Shown: positions 51,155 through 60,292, numbered from the stretch's first letter. The stretch: DNA of 64,000 nucleotides from an uncultured Lachnospiraceae bacterium (GCA_910578825.1 CAJTSB010000001.1:62001-126000); one strand, 5' to 3'. Numbers and translations: made by a program. Notes: generated by a model from the letters alone, not told the origin.

Positions 51155-52978
51155 ATGGCATCAACATTTTTTGGATTAACAATTGCGGGTTCGGCGCTGA
51201 ATTCCTTTCAGGCGGCGGTAAATACCACGGCAAATAATATAGCAAATGTAAATACGGCGGGCTATACCAGGCAGCAGGCGATCCGTTATGCAGCTGAGGC
51301 ATTAAGGGTGAATGAAAAATACGGTATGGCAGGCAGCGGCGTTACCACCACGGAAATTACACAGACCCGTGATTTTTACTATGATGTGAAATACTGGGAG
51401 AACAATGCCAAGGTTGGTTTGTTCGAAGCGAAATTGTATTATATGCAGCAGATTGAGGATTACCTTGATGATCAGGGGGATGGATTCGTCAGTATTTTAG
51501 GCGATATGTTTGCCGCTTTGGATACGGTGAGAGACATGCCGGAAAATACAGATGCGCGGCAGTCATTTATCAGTAAATCCCAGAATTTTGCAAACTTCTT
51601 CCAGAGTATGTATGTTGGATTAAAACAGCTCCAGGAAGATTGCAATCAGGAAATTGCCACGCAGGTGGATCAGATTAATGGTATCGGGCAGAAGATAGCG
51701 CTTTTGACAAAACAGATTAATGTGATTGAGCTCCAGGGTGTTCATGCCAATGAGCTTCGCGACCAGAGAGCGCTGTTGATTGATGAATTGTCAGGGCTGG
51801 CCGAAGTGAGCGTTAAGGAGACGGACGTTATAGACCCGCAGCATCCGGATGTACTTACCGGAGGCACGAACTATCTGGTAAAAATTAACGGACAGACGTT
51901 GGTAGATACGTTCGATTATAATACCCTCAAGTATGTACCGCGTGACAAGAAGGTCAACCAGAGTGATGCAGACGGTTTGTACGATTTATATTGGGAAGGC
52001 GATAATATACCGTTTAATGTAACCGGAAAGGGCTGTACCGGAAGGCTGAAGGCATTATTTGATACGCGCGACGGCAATAACAACGAAGGATTTACCGGAA
52101 TTGTAGAGTCTGTAAGGGCGGGTGATACCGGTGATATTGTCCGCATTAAAAATCCGAGCATCACGGATATCAACAGTATGACAATGATGGATGACGGCGT
52201 TATTACGCTCAACAACAAAGACTACCGTTATTCCGGTTTTACCTATGACGCTGAGACGCAGACCTATGAATTTCATCTGAAACGCACGCTTTCCGTAGAC
52301 CAGAGAGACGAGTTGACCAACGGCAAGGCTGCGATTGGAGAGAATGTGGACGCCATGGGCGTACCATATTATCAGGCACAGGCGAATAACTTCCTGCGTG
52401 AATTTGCAAAACAGTTGAACAATCTTCAGAAATCCGGAGTGGATCTTGAAGGAAATCCTGTGGGAGCTTTCTTTGTGGCAGGCAATTCCGCAGACGGAAC
52501 GGAATATGATTTTGCCGATTATGATGCGAATGGCAACATGAGTACATTTAACAATGATTACTATAGATTGACTACGGCAAATATTAAAGTATCGAGCGCC
52601 ATTTACCGCAATCCGGAGAAAATGGCAACCCAGTTTAGTGATAGTTATGCAGACGGAGTTGCGAATCAGACGTTAGTAGAAGAAATGCTGAAACTGAAAC
52701 AGGATGTAAAAATGTTCCGCGGCGGCGGGGCAAATGAGTTTTTGAAATGTCTGATTACCGATAATTCTGTAGATACACAGAAGGCGGAGACGTTCTATAA
52801 GAATTACAGCAATATATCCGATACGATTGTGCAGAAACGAATGTCCATTTCCGCGGTAGATGAAGACGAGGAAGGTCTGGACATGATAAAATTCCAGAAT
52901 GCATACAATCTGGCGTCCAAGATGGTACAGACTCTGACGGAGATGTATGACAGACTGATTCTGGAGACCGGTGTATAA
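51155..52978 (+). CDS. flgK: Flagellar hook-associated protein 1 (FlgK), second copy
   Basis: A 607-residue FlgK paralogue with AGSALNSFQAAVNTTANNIANVNTAGYTRQQ at the N terminus and MIKFQNAYNLASKMVQTLTEMYDRLILETGV at the C terminus. The middle domain differs from the first copy, consistent with an old duplication. TCAGGAGG precedes the ATG, 29 bases after the first copy. It may form a second junction layer or replace copy 1 under some condition; neither is shown. Confidence 0.92.
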   Translation: MASTFFGLTIAGSALNSFQAAVNTTANNIANVNTAGYTRQQAIRYAAEALRVNEKYGMAGSGVTTTEITQTRDFYYDVKYWENNAKVGLFEAKLYYMQQIEDYLDDQGDGFVSILGDMFAALDTVRDMPENTDARQSFISKSQNFANFFQSMYVGLKQLQEDCNQEIATQVDQINGIGQKIALLTKQINVIELQGVHANELRDQRALLIDELSGLAEVSVKETDVIDPQHPDVLTGGTNYLVKINGQTLVDTFDYNTLKYVPRDKKVNQSDADGLYDLYWEGDNIPFNVTGKGCTGRLKALFDTRDGNNNEGFTGIVESVRAGDTGDIVRIKNPSITDINSMTMMDDGVITLNNKDYRYSGFTYDAETQTYEFHLKRTLSVDQRDELTNGKAAIGENVDAMGVPYYQAQANNFLREFAKQLNNLQKSGVDLEGNPVGAFFVAGNSADGTEYDFADYDANGNMSTFNNDYYRLTTANIKVSSAIYRNPEKMATQFSDSYADGVANQTLVEEMLKLKQDVKMFRGGGANEFLKCLITDNSVDTQKAETFYKNYSNISDTIVQKRMSISAVDEDEEGLDMIKFQNAYNLASKMVQTLTEMYDRLILETGV

Positions 52979-52993
52979 GGAGGGTAAAAGATC

Positions 52994-54526
52994 ATGATGA
53001 GAGTTACCAACAGTATGATAAGTAAGAACAGCATGACGAACATGAACAGTAATAAGATAAATGTCGATAAGCTGAATAATCAGATGACATCGCAGAAGAA
53101 GATTTCCCGGCCATCGGAGGATCCGGTAATTGCAATTCGTGCGTTGCGTTTGAGAAGTAACCTGACAGAGTTGAACCAGTATTATGAGCGTAACATTCCG
53201 GATGCCAAATCCTGGCTGGAAGTGACAGAGGGCGCGTTGAAGAATATGGAGACGATTCTTGGTAAAGTATATGAACAGTGCAACAATGGCGCTACGGACA
53301 CCCTGAATCAGGAAGACCGCGCAGCGATTCTCAAGAATCTCCAGTCTCTCCGTGAACAGGTATACCATGAAGGGAATACGGACTGCGCAGGGCGCTATGT
53401 ATTTACCGGATATAAGACGAATAAGCAGCTCACATTTGCAGAAAACGAAAGTGAAACGAAATACGAGATTACAGAACCAGTCTCCTATAAAGACATTGAG
53501 GAGAAAAATTACTACAGCAATCAGGTAGTGGTGCCAAACAATATTACCGAGGTACAGGCTGGCGTGGATCTGGCAGATATGCCACAGGTATATGTAAATA
53601 AACGTATCCGCCTGTCCTATGAAGGGATGGAGGAGCTGGATGCTGATAATCTTAAATTCTATAACGAGCAGAGCGGACGGTGGGAGAACCTCACTGACAT
53701 GGAAATAAATGGAGACTTTGTGGGTGTTACCACGAATATGACGTATGATGACTGGGCTGAAAATGATTATGCGGTTGGCGATATGGAGGTTATCTTCTTC
53801 CGTGAGACCGGGGAACTGATTCTTGGCAAGGAAGTTGCCAACCAAATGGCAAGCCAGAAGACACAGCTCAGTGTTACTTATGAGAAACAAGGATTTAACG
53901 AAGGGGAATTGCGGCCGGAGCATTATTTTGACTGTAAGGATATCACGGATCCGGATCCCGCGAACCATATTGAATACACTAAGGAGAATCAGGAAATCAA
54001 GTTTACGATTGCATTTGGTCAGGATCTTGTCGTGAATACACAGGCAAGCGATGTTTTGGATTCCTCCATCGGCAGGGATATTGACGAACTGACAAATGCA
54101 GTGCAGGCAGCAATTGCAGCGCACGATAAGATTACGAAACTGGAACAGATGAAGAAAGAAAGCCAGTATGCCGACCCCTTGTCCCAGCAGATGTTAGGCG
54201 AGTGGATGGAGGCAGCCGAAAAGGAAGCATCCTATGCCGATGACTATATGCAGAAACTCTATTCCAGAGGCATTGGAAAATTCCAGGGATATAAGGATAC
54301 CGTAACGCTTGCCAGGACGGATCAGGGTAGCCGTGAAAGCCGCCTGAACCTGACAGAGAACAGGATGTCCGATCAGCAGACGATATTTGAGCAGTTGAAA
54401 TCCAGAAATGAGGATATGGAGCTGTCCGACATCATTATTGAATATACAGCGGCATATAACGCTTATCAGGCATCCTTACAGGCGACTGCCAAGGCAAACG
54501 GACAGACATTGTTGAATTATCTGTAA
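52994..54526 (+). CDS. flgL: Flagellar hook-associated protein 3 (FlgL)
   Basis: A 510-residue FlgL, longer than the roughly 300 residues of B. subtilis. The N terminus MRVTNSMISKNSMTNMNSNKINVDKLNNQM...ISRPSEDPV and C-terminal ENRMSDQQTIFEQLKSRNEDMELSDIIIEY are flagellin-like helices; the centre is an expanded variable domain. It is the second junction protein, below the filament. GGAGGG precedes the ATG (52994 or 52997). Confidence 0.93.
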   Translation: MMRVTNSMISKNSMTNMNSNKINVDKLNNQMTSQKKISRPSEDPVIAIRALRLRSNLTELNQYYERNIPDAKSWLEVTEGALKNMETILGKVYEQCNNGATDTLNQEDRAAILKNLQSLREQVYHEGNTDCAGRYVFTGYKTNKQLTFAENESETKYEITEPVSYKDIEEKNYYSNQVVVPNNITEVQAGVDLADMPQVYVNKRIRLSYEGMEELDADNLKFYNEQSGRWENLTDMEINGDFVGVTTNMTYDDWAENDYAVGDMEVIFFRETGELILGKEVANQMASQKTQLSVTYEKQGFNEGELRPEHYFDCKDITDPDPANHIEYTKENQEIKFTIAFGQDLVVNTQASDVLDSSIGRDIDELTNAVQAAIAAHDKITKLEQMKKESQYADPLSQQMLGEWMEAAEKEASYADDYMQKLYSRGIGKFQGYKDTVTLARTDQGSRESRLNLTENRMSDQQTIFEQLKSRNEDMELSDIIIEYTAAYNAYQASLQATAKANGQTLLNYL

Positions 54527-54556
54527 CAACAGAAATCAGGATTAGGAGGCAGGCAA

Positions 54557-55021
54557 ATGCTATTAAATACAAGGTTGTTTGGTGAAATAGAGGTTGAAGA
54601 CGAGAAAGTTATCTTCTTTGAAAAGGGCATTATAGGATTCCCGCATTGCCAGAGATTTACTCTCATTTATGATGAGACGGAGGATGGTAAACGCAAGAAC
54701 ATTTCATGGCTGCAATCCATTGAAGAGCCGGCGTTTGCACTTCCGGTCATGGATCCCCTGCTTGTAAAAGAAGATTATGATCCGCAGGTAGAACATGATC
54801 TCCTGAAAGGTCTTGGAACGTTGACGGAGGAGAATCTCTACGTGCTGGTAACGGTGACAGTACCCACAGACATTAAGAAACTCAGTGTGAATCTCAAGGC
54901 TCCGGTAATCATCAATGTAGCGGAGCGCAAGGCAGAGCAGCTCATCGTGGAAGACGATTTCCCGGTGAAATACCCTATTTATGAGATTCTTCAGTCAAAA
55001 AAAGAAAAGGCGGGTGAATAG
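54557..55021 (+). CDS. fliW: Flagellar assembly factor FliW
   Basis: A 154-residue FliW (MLLNTRLFGEIEVEDEKVIFFEKGIIGFPHCQRFTLI; NLKAPVIINVAERKAEQLIVEDDFPVKYPI). In B. subtilis FliW binds CsrA allosterically and is displaced by newly made flagellin, so it couples secretion to translation. It is immediately followed by csrA with a 1-base gap, the conserved partner arrangement. Confidence 0.96.
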   Translation: MLLNTRLFGEIEVEDEKVIFFEKGIIGFPHCQRFTLIYDETEDGKRKNISWLQSIEEPAFALPVMDPLLVKEDYDPQVEHDLLKGLGTLTEENLYVLVTVTVPTDIKKLSVNLKAPVIINVAERKAEQLIVEDDFPVKYPIYEILQSKKEKAGE

Positions 55022-55022
55022 G

Positions 55023-55238
55023 ATGCTGGCATTGACCAGAAAAAAGGGCGAGTCCATCGTCGTGAACAATAACATAGAGATCAGTATCCTGGATATTCGT
55101 GGAGAACAGGTCAAAATTGGAATCAGTGCACCAAAGGAAGTGCCAATTTACCGCAAGGAAGTACATCAGCAGATTCAGAAAGAGAATGAGGCAGCGGTTA
55201 GCCTGGAGAGCGTGAATGTACTGGAAAATATTCTGTAA
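55023..55238 (+). CDS. csrA: Carbon storage regulator CsrA
   Basis: A 71-residue RNA-binding regulator with MLALTRKKGESIVVNNNIEISILDI and VKIGISAPKEVPIYRKEV. It binds GGA motifs in hairpin loops and blocks the ribosome-binding site of flagellin mRNA. ATG 55023 directly follows the fliW stop; a longer frame from 54981 lies inside fliW. Its likely target, the flagellin leader at 59384-59452, is in this window. Confidence 0.96.
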   Translation: MLALTRKKGESIVVNNNIEISILDIRGEQVKIGISAPKEVPIYRKEVHQQIQKENEAAVSLESVNVLENIL

Positions 55239-55242
55239 GCCG

Positions 55243-55269
55243 TAAATTTTTGTGAAAAAATACCGATAT
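55243..55269 (+). promoter_or_regulatory. Sigma-D promoter of flaG-fliD
   Basis: TAAA (55243-55246), 15 bases, ACCGATAT (55262-55269): 10 of 12 consensus positions with exact spacing. It begins 5 bases after the csrA stop. Confidence 0.88.
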
Positions 55270-55356
55270 TCAATATAAGATAAAGGCTACCAGAGAAATG
55301 GGACGGTTGGAATCTGCCAGTCCATCTGTCTTATATATCACATGGAGGTGATTACA

Positions 55357-55902
55357 ATGGCAATTGAAACATTAAAATCTGCCGGGATTAAGGCATATCA
55401 GGGAAGTAGCCAGAAACCCGCAGTAGTAGCAGCCCAGCCGGCGGCACAGCCGGAAATGTCTGCAACGGTGAAGAGTGTGAAAACGGCAGAGAAAGCCGTT
55501 GAGGTAGTTCGGATGAAACCGGAGAAGAAGTCAGAGACGAAATCTGGAGCGAAGAAGGTAGAGATAGCAGCTGATAAAGGTGGCAACAGTCGCAGAGTAC
55601 AGGAGAAACCTTCCGTAAAAGAAATCGTTAAGATGCCGGAACCGGTTCTGCCCGAGAATAAGGAGGCTACAGAAGGGACGCTCCCGAATGAGAGCCTGAA
55701 ACGCGCCGTGGAAGAGATTAACAAGAATGCTGTGAATTCAGAAGCGATATTCGGAGTTCATGAGTCCACGAACCGCGTAACAATTAAGATTGTAGATAAG
55801 AAGACCAAGGAAGTGTTAAAGGAGTATCCGCCGGAAAAGACCCTGGATATGATTGCAAAGGTATGGGAGCTGGCAGGATTACTGGTAGATGAGAAGGGAT
55901 AG
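55357..55902 (+). CDS. flaG: Flagellar protein FlaG
   Basis: A 181-residue protein. The last 70 residues are a FlaG domain (LKRAVEEINKNAVNSEAIFGVHESTNRVTIKIVDKKTKEVLKEYPPEKTLDMIAKVWELAGLLVDEKG). The first 110 are Ala/Lys/Pro-rich and low complexity, an unusual extension. FlaG affects filament length, and it precedes fliD as in many bacteria. GGAGGTG at 55344-55350 sets ATG 55357; an upstream ATG (55342) overlaps that site. Confidence 0.88.
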   Translation: MAIETLKSAGIKAYQGSSQKPAVVAAQPAAQPEMSATVKSVKTAEKAVEVVRMKPEKKSETKSGAKKVEIAADKGGNSRRVQEKPSVKEIVKMPEPVLPENKEATEGTLPNESLKRAVEEINKNAVNSEAIFGVHESTNRVTIKIVDKKTKEVLKEYPPEKTLDMIAKVWELAGLLVDEKG

Positions 55903-55913
55903 GAGGAATTATT

Positions 55914-58241
55914 ATGGCAATTAGAGTATCAGGTCTGGTATCCGGATTGGACACCGATTCTATTGTTCAGGAACTGGTGGCAGCTTACAGCACCAAGAAG
56001 GATAAGCATGTAAAGGCACAGACAAAGCTGGAATGGAAGATGGATGCCTGGAAAGACCTCAATAAGAAAGTCAACAGCCTCTACAAGAGACTGGGTAACA
56101 TGAAATTGAGTTCTTATTATAATAAGAAAACAACAACCATTTCTGACAGTACCAAGGCAACCGTTACAGCGAGCAATAATGCGATTAACGGATCACAGAG
56201 CCTGAAGGTATTGGATGTTGCGTCTACCGGATATATTACCGGCGCCAAGGTTAAAGATACCAACGGCAAAGGTGCGACTGCCGCTACGACACTCAAACAA
56301 CTGGGATTGGCAGACGGCGCGACGGGAACGGTTGCGGTTAAGACCAAGAATGGTACGACCAATATTGAGATCAGTTCTGATATGAAGATCTCAGACTTTG
56401 TGAATCAGTTGAAAAATGCCGGCGTTTCCGCTAGTTATGATTCTACATACAATCGTATGTATATTTCGGCCAAAGACAGCGGTGCGGAAAATGATTTTGC
56501 ATTGACGGCAGTGGACGCAAACGGTCTGGACGCATTGAGGAAACTGGGCGTATATGTGAATTCTCAGGCAAATACAGATGCCTATGCGGCATGGGATAAG
56601 TATGGTGTGGATGCCAGCGGCAATCCGTTGTCAGACGCACAGATTAAGGCAAATATCCAACAGATATTAGAGACAATTGATCAATATCAGGGCGAGGGAG
56701 CAGGCAGTATTAAGGGTCTGGAATCCGAAAATGCTACGTTAAGGACAGAAATTTCCAATATGCAGGCCGACCTCAGCTATGTAAATAATTTTGCAACCTT
56801 GAAAGATGGGCTTGCAGTAGAGAAAGATGGCGGCGGCACGAGGCTTACTGCGGCAGAGCAGGCTGAGATGGAAGAGCTGCTGAAAAAATCAGACGCGACC
56901 ATCCAGGAAGAAGGAAAGGTAAGCCGTTTCAATGCGCTGAAAGAAAAACTTGGCTATAGTGACGAAGATTTTGCAAAGTTACGTTCCAGTGCGACAGCAG
57001 TAGATGCTTTTGAGAAGGAAAGCGAGAACAATGACGTTGTAACGGAGATACATGGTATTTACAATGCAAATAATGATATAGCTGATTTGCAGCCGTGGAT
57101 CAATAATACACAAGCGGAAATCACTTCTACATCCGCACAGATGAATGCAAATGCAGAGGAGATTGCAGAGAAACAGGCGTTTATCAATGATAATTCCCTG
57201 TTAACGTCATCTGCTCCGGCTGCTACGCTTACAGAAGAACAGCTTAAGAACATGACGCCTCTTGAAATTGCACAATTCAAGGTGGACGATATAGCGAAAA
57301 GAACAGACAAATTGTTCGAGCAGTATAAGAATATACAGCAGATTAAGAACGATAATTCGGACTTTAGCGATTCCGGTACAAATGGAGATCAGGCTAAGAG
57401 AGTGGATGGAACGGATGCACGTATCGAATTGAACGGCGTCGTTTATGAATCTTCCAGTAACAGCATTACGGTAAATGGTATTACCATTACAGCGTTACAG
57501 AAGACGGAGCCGGGCGAGACGCTTACAATCACCACGCAGGCGGATGCGCAGGGCATGTACAATGGTATTAAGGATTTCCTGAAAGAATACAATGCTCTGA
57601 TGAAAGAGATGGACGAATTGTTTAACGCGGATTCTGCCAAAGGCTATGAGCCGTTGACAGATGAAGAGAAAGACGCCATGTCTGATAAGGAGATTGAGCG
57701 TTGGGAGGAGAAGATTAAGAAATCGCTGCTCCGAAGGGATGATACGTTGTCCATGGTTATGAATCTGATGACAAGCTCCATGTCTCAGGGAATTACCCTG
57801 AGCGATGGCAAGAGATACAGTCTGGCAAGTTTTGGAATTAAGACGCAGGGCTATCTGGCTGCGGCTGATAATGAGGGCAGCCTTTATCATATAGACGGAG
57901 ACAGCGAAGATGAAGTTTCTTCTGGAAATCCTGACAGACTGCTGGCTGCAATTCAGCAGGATCCTGATATGGTACAGGAATTTTTCCAGAAACTTTCAGA
58001 TGACCTCTATACCAAGCTTGACAAGAAGATGCAGAGTACGACCATGCATAGCAGATACAGCATCTACAATGACAAGAAGATGCTGAATGATTATAATAAT
58101 TACACGAAGACCATCAAGAAGTGGGAAGACAAAGTCAGTGCAATGGAAGAATATTACTATAAGAAGTTCACTGCAATGGAAAAAGCGCTTTCTACCTTGC
58201 AGTCAAGTACCAGCGCATTAAGCGGCTTATTAGGTTCCTGA
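55914..58241 (+). CDS. fliD: Flagellar filament cap protein FliD (HAP2)
   Basis: A 775-residue FliD, longer than the usual 450-500. The N terminus (IRVSGLVSGLDTDSIVQELV) and C terminus (KWEDKVSAMEEYYYKKFTAMEKALSTLQSS) are the characteristic coiled D0 parts. The central region includes a long coiled-coil insert (about 260-480, ENATLRTEISNMQADLSYV). It caps the growing filament and folds flagellin subunits. ATAGGAGG precedes the ATG. Confidence 0.94.
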   Translation: MAIRVSGLVSGLDTDSIVQELVAAYSTKKDKHVKAQTKLEWKMDAWKDLNKKVNSLYKRLGNMKLSSYYNKKTTTISDSTKATVTASNNAINGSQSLKVLDVASTGYITGAKVKDTNGKGATAATTLKQLGLADGATGTVAVKTKNGTTNIEISSDMKISDFVNQLKNAGVSASYDSTYNRMYISAKDSGAENDFALTAVDANGLDALRKLGVYVNSQANTDAYAAWDKYGVDASGNPLSDAQIKANIQQILETIDQYQGEGAGSIKGLESENATLRTEISNMQADLSYVNNFATLKDGLAVEKDGGGTRLTAAEQAEMEELLKKSDATIQEEGKVSRFNALKEKLGYSDEDFAKLRSSATAVDAFEKESENNDVVTEIHGIYNANNDIADLQPWINNTQAEITSTSAQMNANAEEIAEKQAFINDNSLLTSSAPAATLTEEQLKNMTPLEIAQFKVDDIAKRTDKLFEQYKNIQQIKNDNSDFSDSGTNGDQAKRVDGTDARIELNGVVYESSSNSITVNGITITALQKTEPGETLTITTQADAQGMYNGIKDFLKEYNALMKEMDELFNADSAKGYEPLTDEEKDAMSDKEIERWEEKIKKSLLRRDDTLSMVMNLMTSSMSQGITLSDGKRYSLASFGIKTQGYLAAADNEGSLYHIDGDSEDEVSSGNPDRLLAAIQQDPDMVQEFFQKLSDDLYTKLDKKMQSTTMHSRYSIYNDKKMLNDYNNYTKTIKKWEDKVSAMEEYYYKKFTAMEKALSTLQSSTSALSGLLGS

Positions 58242-58254
58242 TAAGTATGAACAG

Positions 58255-58282
58255 CAGATGCCCGGAAATTCCCGGGCATCTG
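58255..58282 (+). terminator. Hairpin between fliD and fliS
   Basis: CAGATGCCCGG (58255-58265) pairs perfectly with CCGGGCATCTG (58272-58282). The T run after it is weak, so it may be a partial terminator or an RNA-stability hairpin. Confidence 0.6.
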
Positions 58283-58309
58283 TAGAATTATTTCAAGGAG
58301 GAAATAAAA

Positions 58310-58684
58310 ATGATTGCAAACCAGGGTTATGCAGCCTACAATAAGAACAAGATTATGACAGCAACCCCCGGAGAGTTGACTTTGATGTTATATGAGGGCG
58401 CGATTAAGTTCTGTAACATAGCGATTGTGGCAATTGAGCAGGATAATATTCAGAAAGCGCATGAGAATATTGTAAAAGTTGAGAACATCATAGAAGAGTT
58501 CCGGGCAACCCTGAATCACAAGTATCCGGTGGCAGAAGACTTTGAAAATGTCTATGTATATATTTACGACAGGCTGGTGGAGGCAAATGTTAAGAAGGAC
58601 AAAGAAATTCTGGAAGAAGTTCTGAAACATCTGCGTACCATGCGTGATACCTGGAAAGAAGTCATGCAGAAAGCCAAAGTATAG
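58310..58684 (+). CDS. fliS: Flagellin chaperone FliS
   Basis: A 124-residue four-helix FliS (YAAYNKNKIMTATPGELTLMLYEGAIKFC; VKVENIIEEFRATLNHKYPVAEDFENVYVYIYDRL). It binds the C terminus of flagellin in the cytoplasm and delivers it to the exporter. AAGGAGG precedes the ATG. A strong terminator follows. Confidence 0.95.
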   Translation: MIANQGYAAYNKNKIMTATPGELTLMLYEGAIKFCNIAIVAIEQDNIQKAHENIVKVENIIEEFRATLNHKYPVAEDFENVYVYIYDRLVEANVKKDKEILEEVLKHLRTMRDTWKEVMQKAKV

Positions 58685-58698
58685 ACGGGTTCATTTTT

Positions 58699-58736
58699 AG
58701 GACTATTGCAATACTGCATTGCAGTAGTCCTTTTTT
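58699..58736 (+). terminator. Terminator after fliS
   Basis: AGGACTATTGCAA (58699-58711) pairs over 13 positions with TTGCAGTAGTCCT (58719-58731), followed by TTTTTT. Confidence 0.88.
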
Positions 58737-58749
58737 AGAGGAGGAAATT

Positions 58750-59229
58750 ATGCAGGACAAAGAATATATTGCGATTCTGATTCAAAGCCTGGAGAAGAAG
58801 AGGGAGCTGCTCGATAAGATCATTGCCAAAAATAAAGAGCAGAAATATTTATTTGAGGATGAAGGCTCGGATCCTGACAGGCTGGAAGAGAACATGAAGG
58901 AGAAGAGCGAGTTCATAGACCAGTTAAATGAACTGGACGAGGGATTCCAGCAGATTTATGACAGAGTGAAAATGACCTTGCAGGGAAATAAGGATTCTTA
59001 TAAAGAAGAAATCCGCACGATGCAGGGACTGATTACGGAGATTACAGAAAAAAGCACGACCGTTCAGGCACAGGAGCAGAGGAACCGTGCGCTCGCCGAG
59101 AAACGGTTTGCCAACGTGAAAAAGGGGATTCGCAAGGCACGCACCAGCAATCAGGCGGCAAGCAGATATTATAAGAGCATGGCAAACCTGAATGTAGTGG
59201 ATTCACAGTTTTTGGATGAAAAGAATTGA
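58750..59229 (+). CDS. Coiled-coil protein in the FliT position
   Basis: A 159-residue protein, almost entirely helical and highly charged (LIQSLEKKRELLDKIIAKNKEQ; MKEKSEFIDQLNELDEGFQQIYDRV), with a basic C terminus (KKGIRKARTSNQAASRYYKSM). Location after fliS and general build suggest a FliT- or FlgN-like export chaperone, but I cannot assign the family firmly. AGAGGAGG precedes the ATG, inside the tail of the fliS terminator. Confidence 0.7.
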   Translation: MQDKEYIAILIQSLEKKRELLDKIIAKNKEQKYLFEDEGSDPDRLEENMKEKSEFIDQLNELDEGFQQIYDRVKMTLQGNKDSYKEEIRTMQGLITEITEKSTTVQAQEQRNRALAEKRFANVKKGIRKARTSNQAASRYYKSMANLNVVDSQFLDEKN

Positions 59230-59294
59230 TGATATGCTGCAACACAGTATTTTAAAAATATTTCAAAAAAAATAAAAAATTTTAAAATCAGGTG

Positions 59295-59321
59295 TTAAGT
59301 ATCAAAGAAACACTCCGATAT
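59295..59321 (+). promoter_or_regulatory. Sigma-D promoter of flagellin
   Basis: TCCGATAT (59314-59321) is a near-consensus -10. TTAA (59295-59298) lies 15 bases upstream, a weaker -35. The transcribed leader is about 130 bases. Confidence 0.75.
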
Positions 59322-59383
59322 ATGTTACAAGTAAAGAAAATAAATTACTTAAAACTTCAGTGGTTGACCTGAACGGAGCGTAC

Positions 59384-59400
59384 GGCCAGGAAGGAAGGCC
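59384..59400 (+). promoter_or_regulatory. Candidate CsrA site 1 in the flagellin leader
   Basis: GGCC (59384-59387) pairs with GGCC (59397-59400), presenting the loop AGGAAGGAA with two GGA motifs. CsrA prefers GGA in a hairpin loop. Confidence 0.6.
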
Positions 59401-59418
59401 ACAACCCAAATTATCAAA

Positions 59419-59436
59419 TGCTGCATGGAAGCAGCA
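59419..59436 (+). promoter_or_regulatory. Candidate CsrA site 2 in the flagellin leader
   Basis: TGCTGC (59419-59424) pairs perfectly with GCAGCA (59431-59436), presenting a hexaloop ATGGAA with a central GGA. The Shine-Dalgarno AAGGAGG follows at 59444-59450, so CsrA bridging both would block translation. Confidence 0.7.
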
Positions 59437-59459
59437 GTACATTCAAGGAGGAATATATT

Positions 59460-60272
59460 ATGGTAGTACAACACAATCTTACAGCGATGAACGCAAACAG
59501 ACAGTTAGGTATCACAACAAGCGCACAGGCAAAATCAACTGAGAAATTATCTTCTGGTTACAGAGTTAACCGTGCAGGCGATGACGCTGCTGGATTATCC
59601 ATTTCCGAGAAGATGAGAAGCCAGATCCGTGGTCTGAACAAAGCTTCTTCTAACGCTCAGGACGGTGTTTCCTTAATCCAGGTTGCTGAAGGTGCTTTGA
59701 ATGAAGCTCATTCTATCTTACAGAGAATGAACGAGCTGGCTACACAGGCAGCAAACGATACCAATACTACTCTTGACAGAAATGCTATCATGAAAGAGAT
59801 CGACCAGTTACAGTCTGAGATCACAAGAATCCAGTCTACAACTCAGTTCAATACCATGAACCTGTTAGACGGATCCTTCACAGGCAAGAACCTTCAGGTT
59901 GGTTCCTTATCTTCACAGAAGATCAGCATCGACATCTCCAATATGGATGCTGGAAGCCTTGGCGTAACAGGTCTGTCTGTATCTGACTATGCAGCAGCTG
60001 GTTCCGCTATGGATAAGATCCAGAGCGCTATCAACACTGTATCTGAGCAGAGATCTGTACTTGGAGCTCTTCAGAACAGATTAGAGCACACAATCGCTAA
60101 CTTGGATAACATTTCTGAGAACACATCCGCTGCTGAGTCCCGTATCCGTGACGTTGATATGGCAGAAGAGATGGTTGAGTACAGCAAGAACAACATTCTT
60201 GCACAGGCTGGACAGTCTATGCTTGCACAGGCTAATCAGTCTAACCAGGGTGTATTGTCCTTACTCGGCTAA
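59460..60272 (+). CDS. fliC: Flagellin, short form
   Basis: A 270-residue flagellin with only the conserved D0/D1 parts: N-terminal VVQHNLTAMNANRQLG and SSGYRVNRAGDDAAGLSISEKM, the D1 segment LQRMNELATQAANDTNT, and the C-terminal AAESRIRDVDMAEEMVEYSKNNIL...SNQGVLSLLG. A variable domain is nearly absent. ATG 59460 follows AAGGAGGAA; a longer frame from 59418 crosses the CsrA hairpin. Sigma-D promoter, two CsrA-type hairpins and a strong terminator frame the gene, so it is a single transcript. It is translated with the common codon set of highly expressed genes. Confidence 0.97.
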   Translation: MVVQHNLTAMNANRQLGITTSAQAKSTEKLSSGYRVNRAGDDAAGLSISEKMRSQIRGLNKASSNAQDGVSLIQVAEGALNEAHSILQRMNELATQAANDTNTTLDRNAIMKEIDQLQSEITRIQSTTQFNTMNLLDGSFTGKNLQVGSLSSQKISIDISNMDAGSLGVTGLSVSDYAAAGSAMDKIQSAINTVSEQRSVLGALQNRLEHTIANLDNISENTSAAESRIRDVDMAEEMVEYSKNNILAQAGQSMLAQANQSNQGVLSLLG

Positions 60273-60292
60273 TTTAATTAGTGACTATCATG

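Noticed and set aside
52673..54124. 483-codon minus-strand ORF across flgK and flgL
   Set aside because: It spans two well-supported flagellar genes and reads as a shadow of their helical codons.
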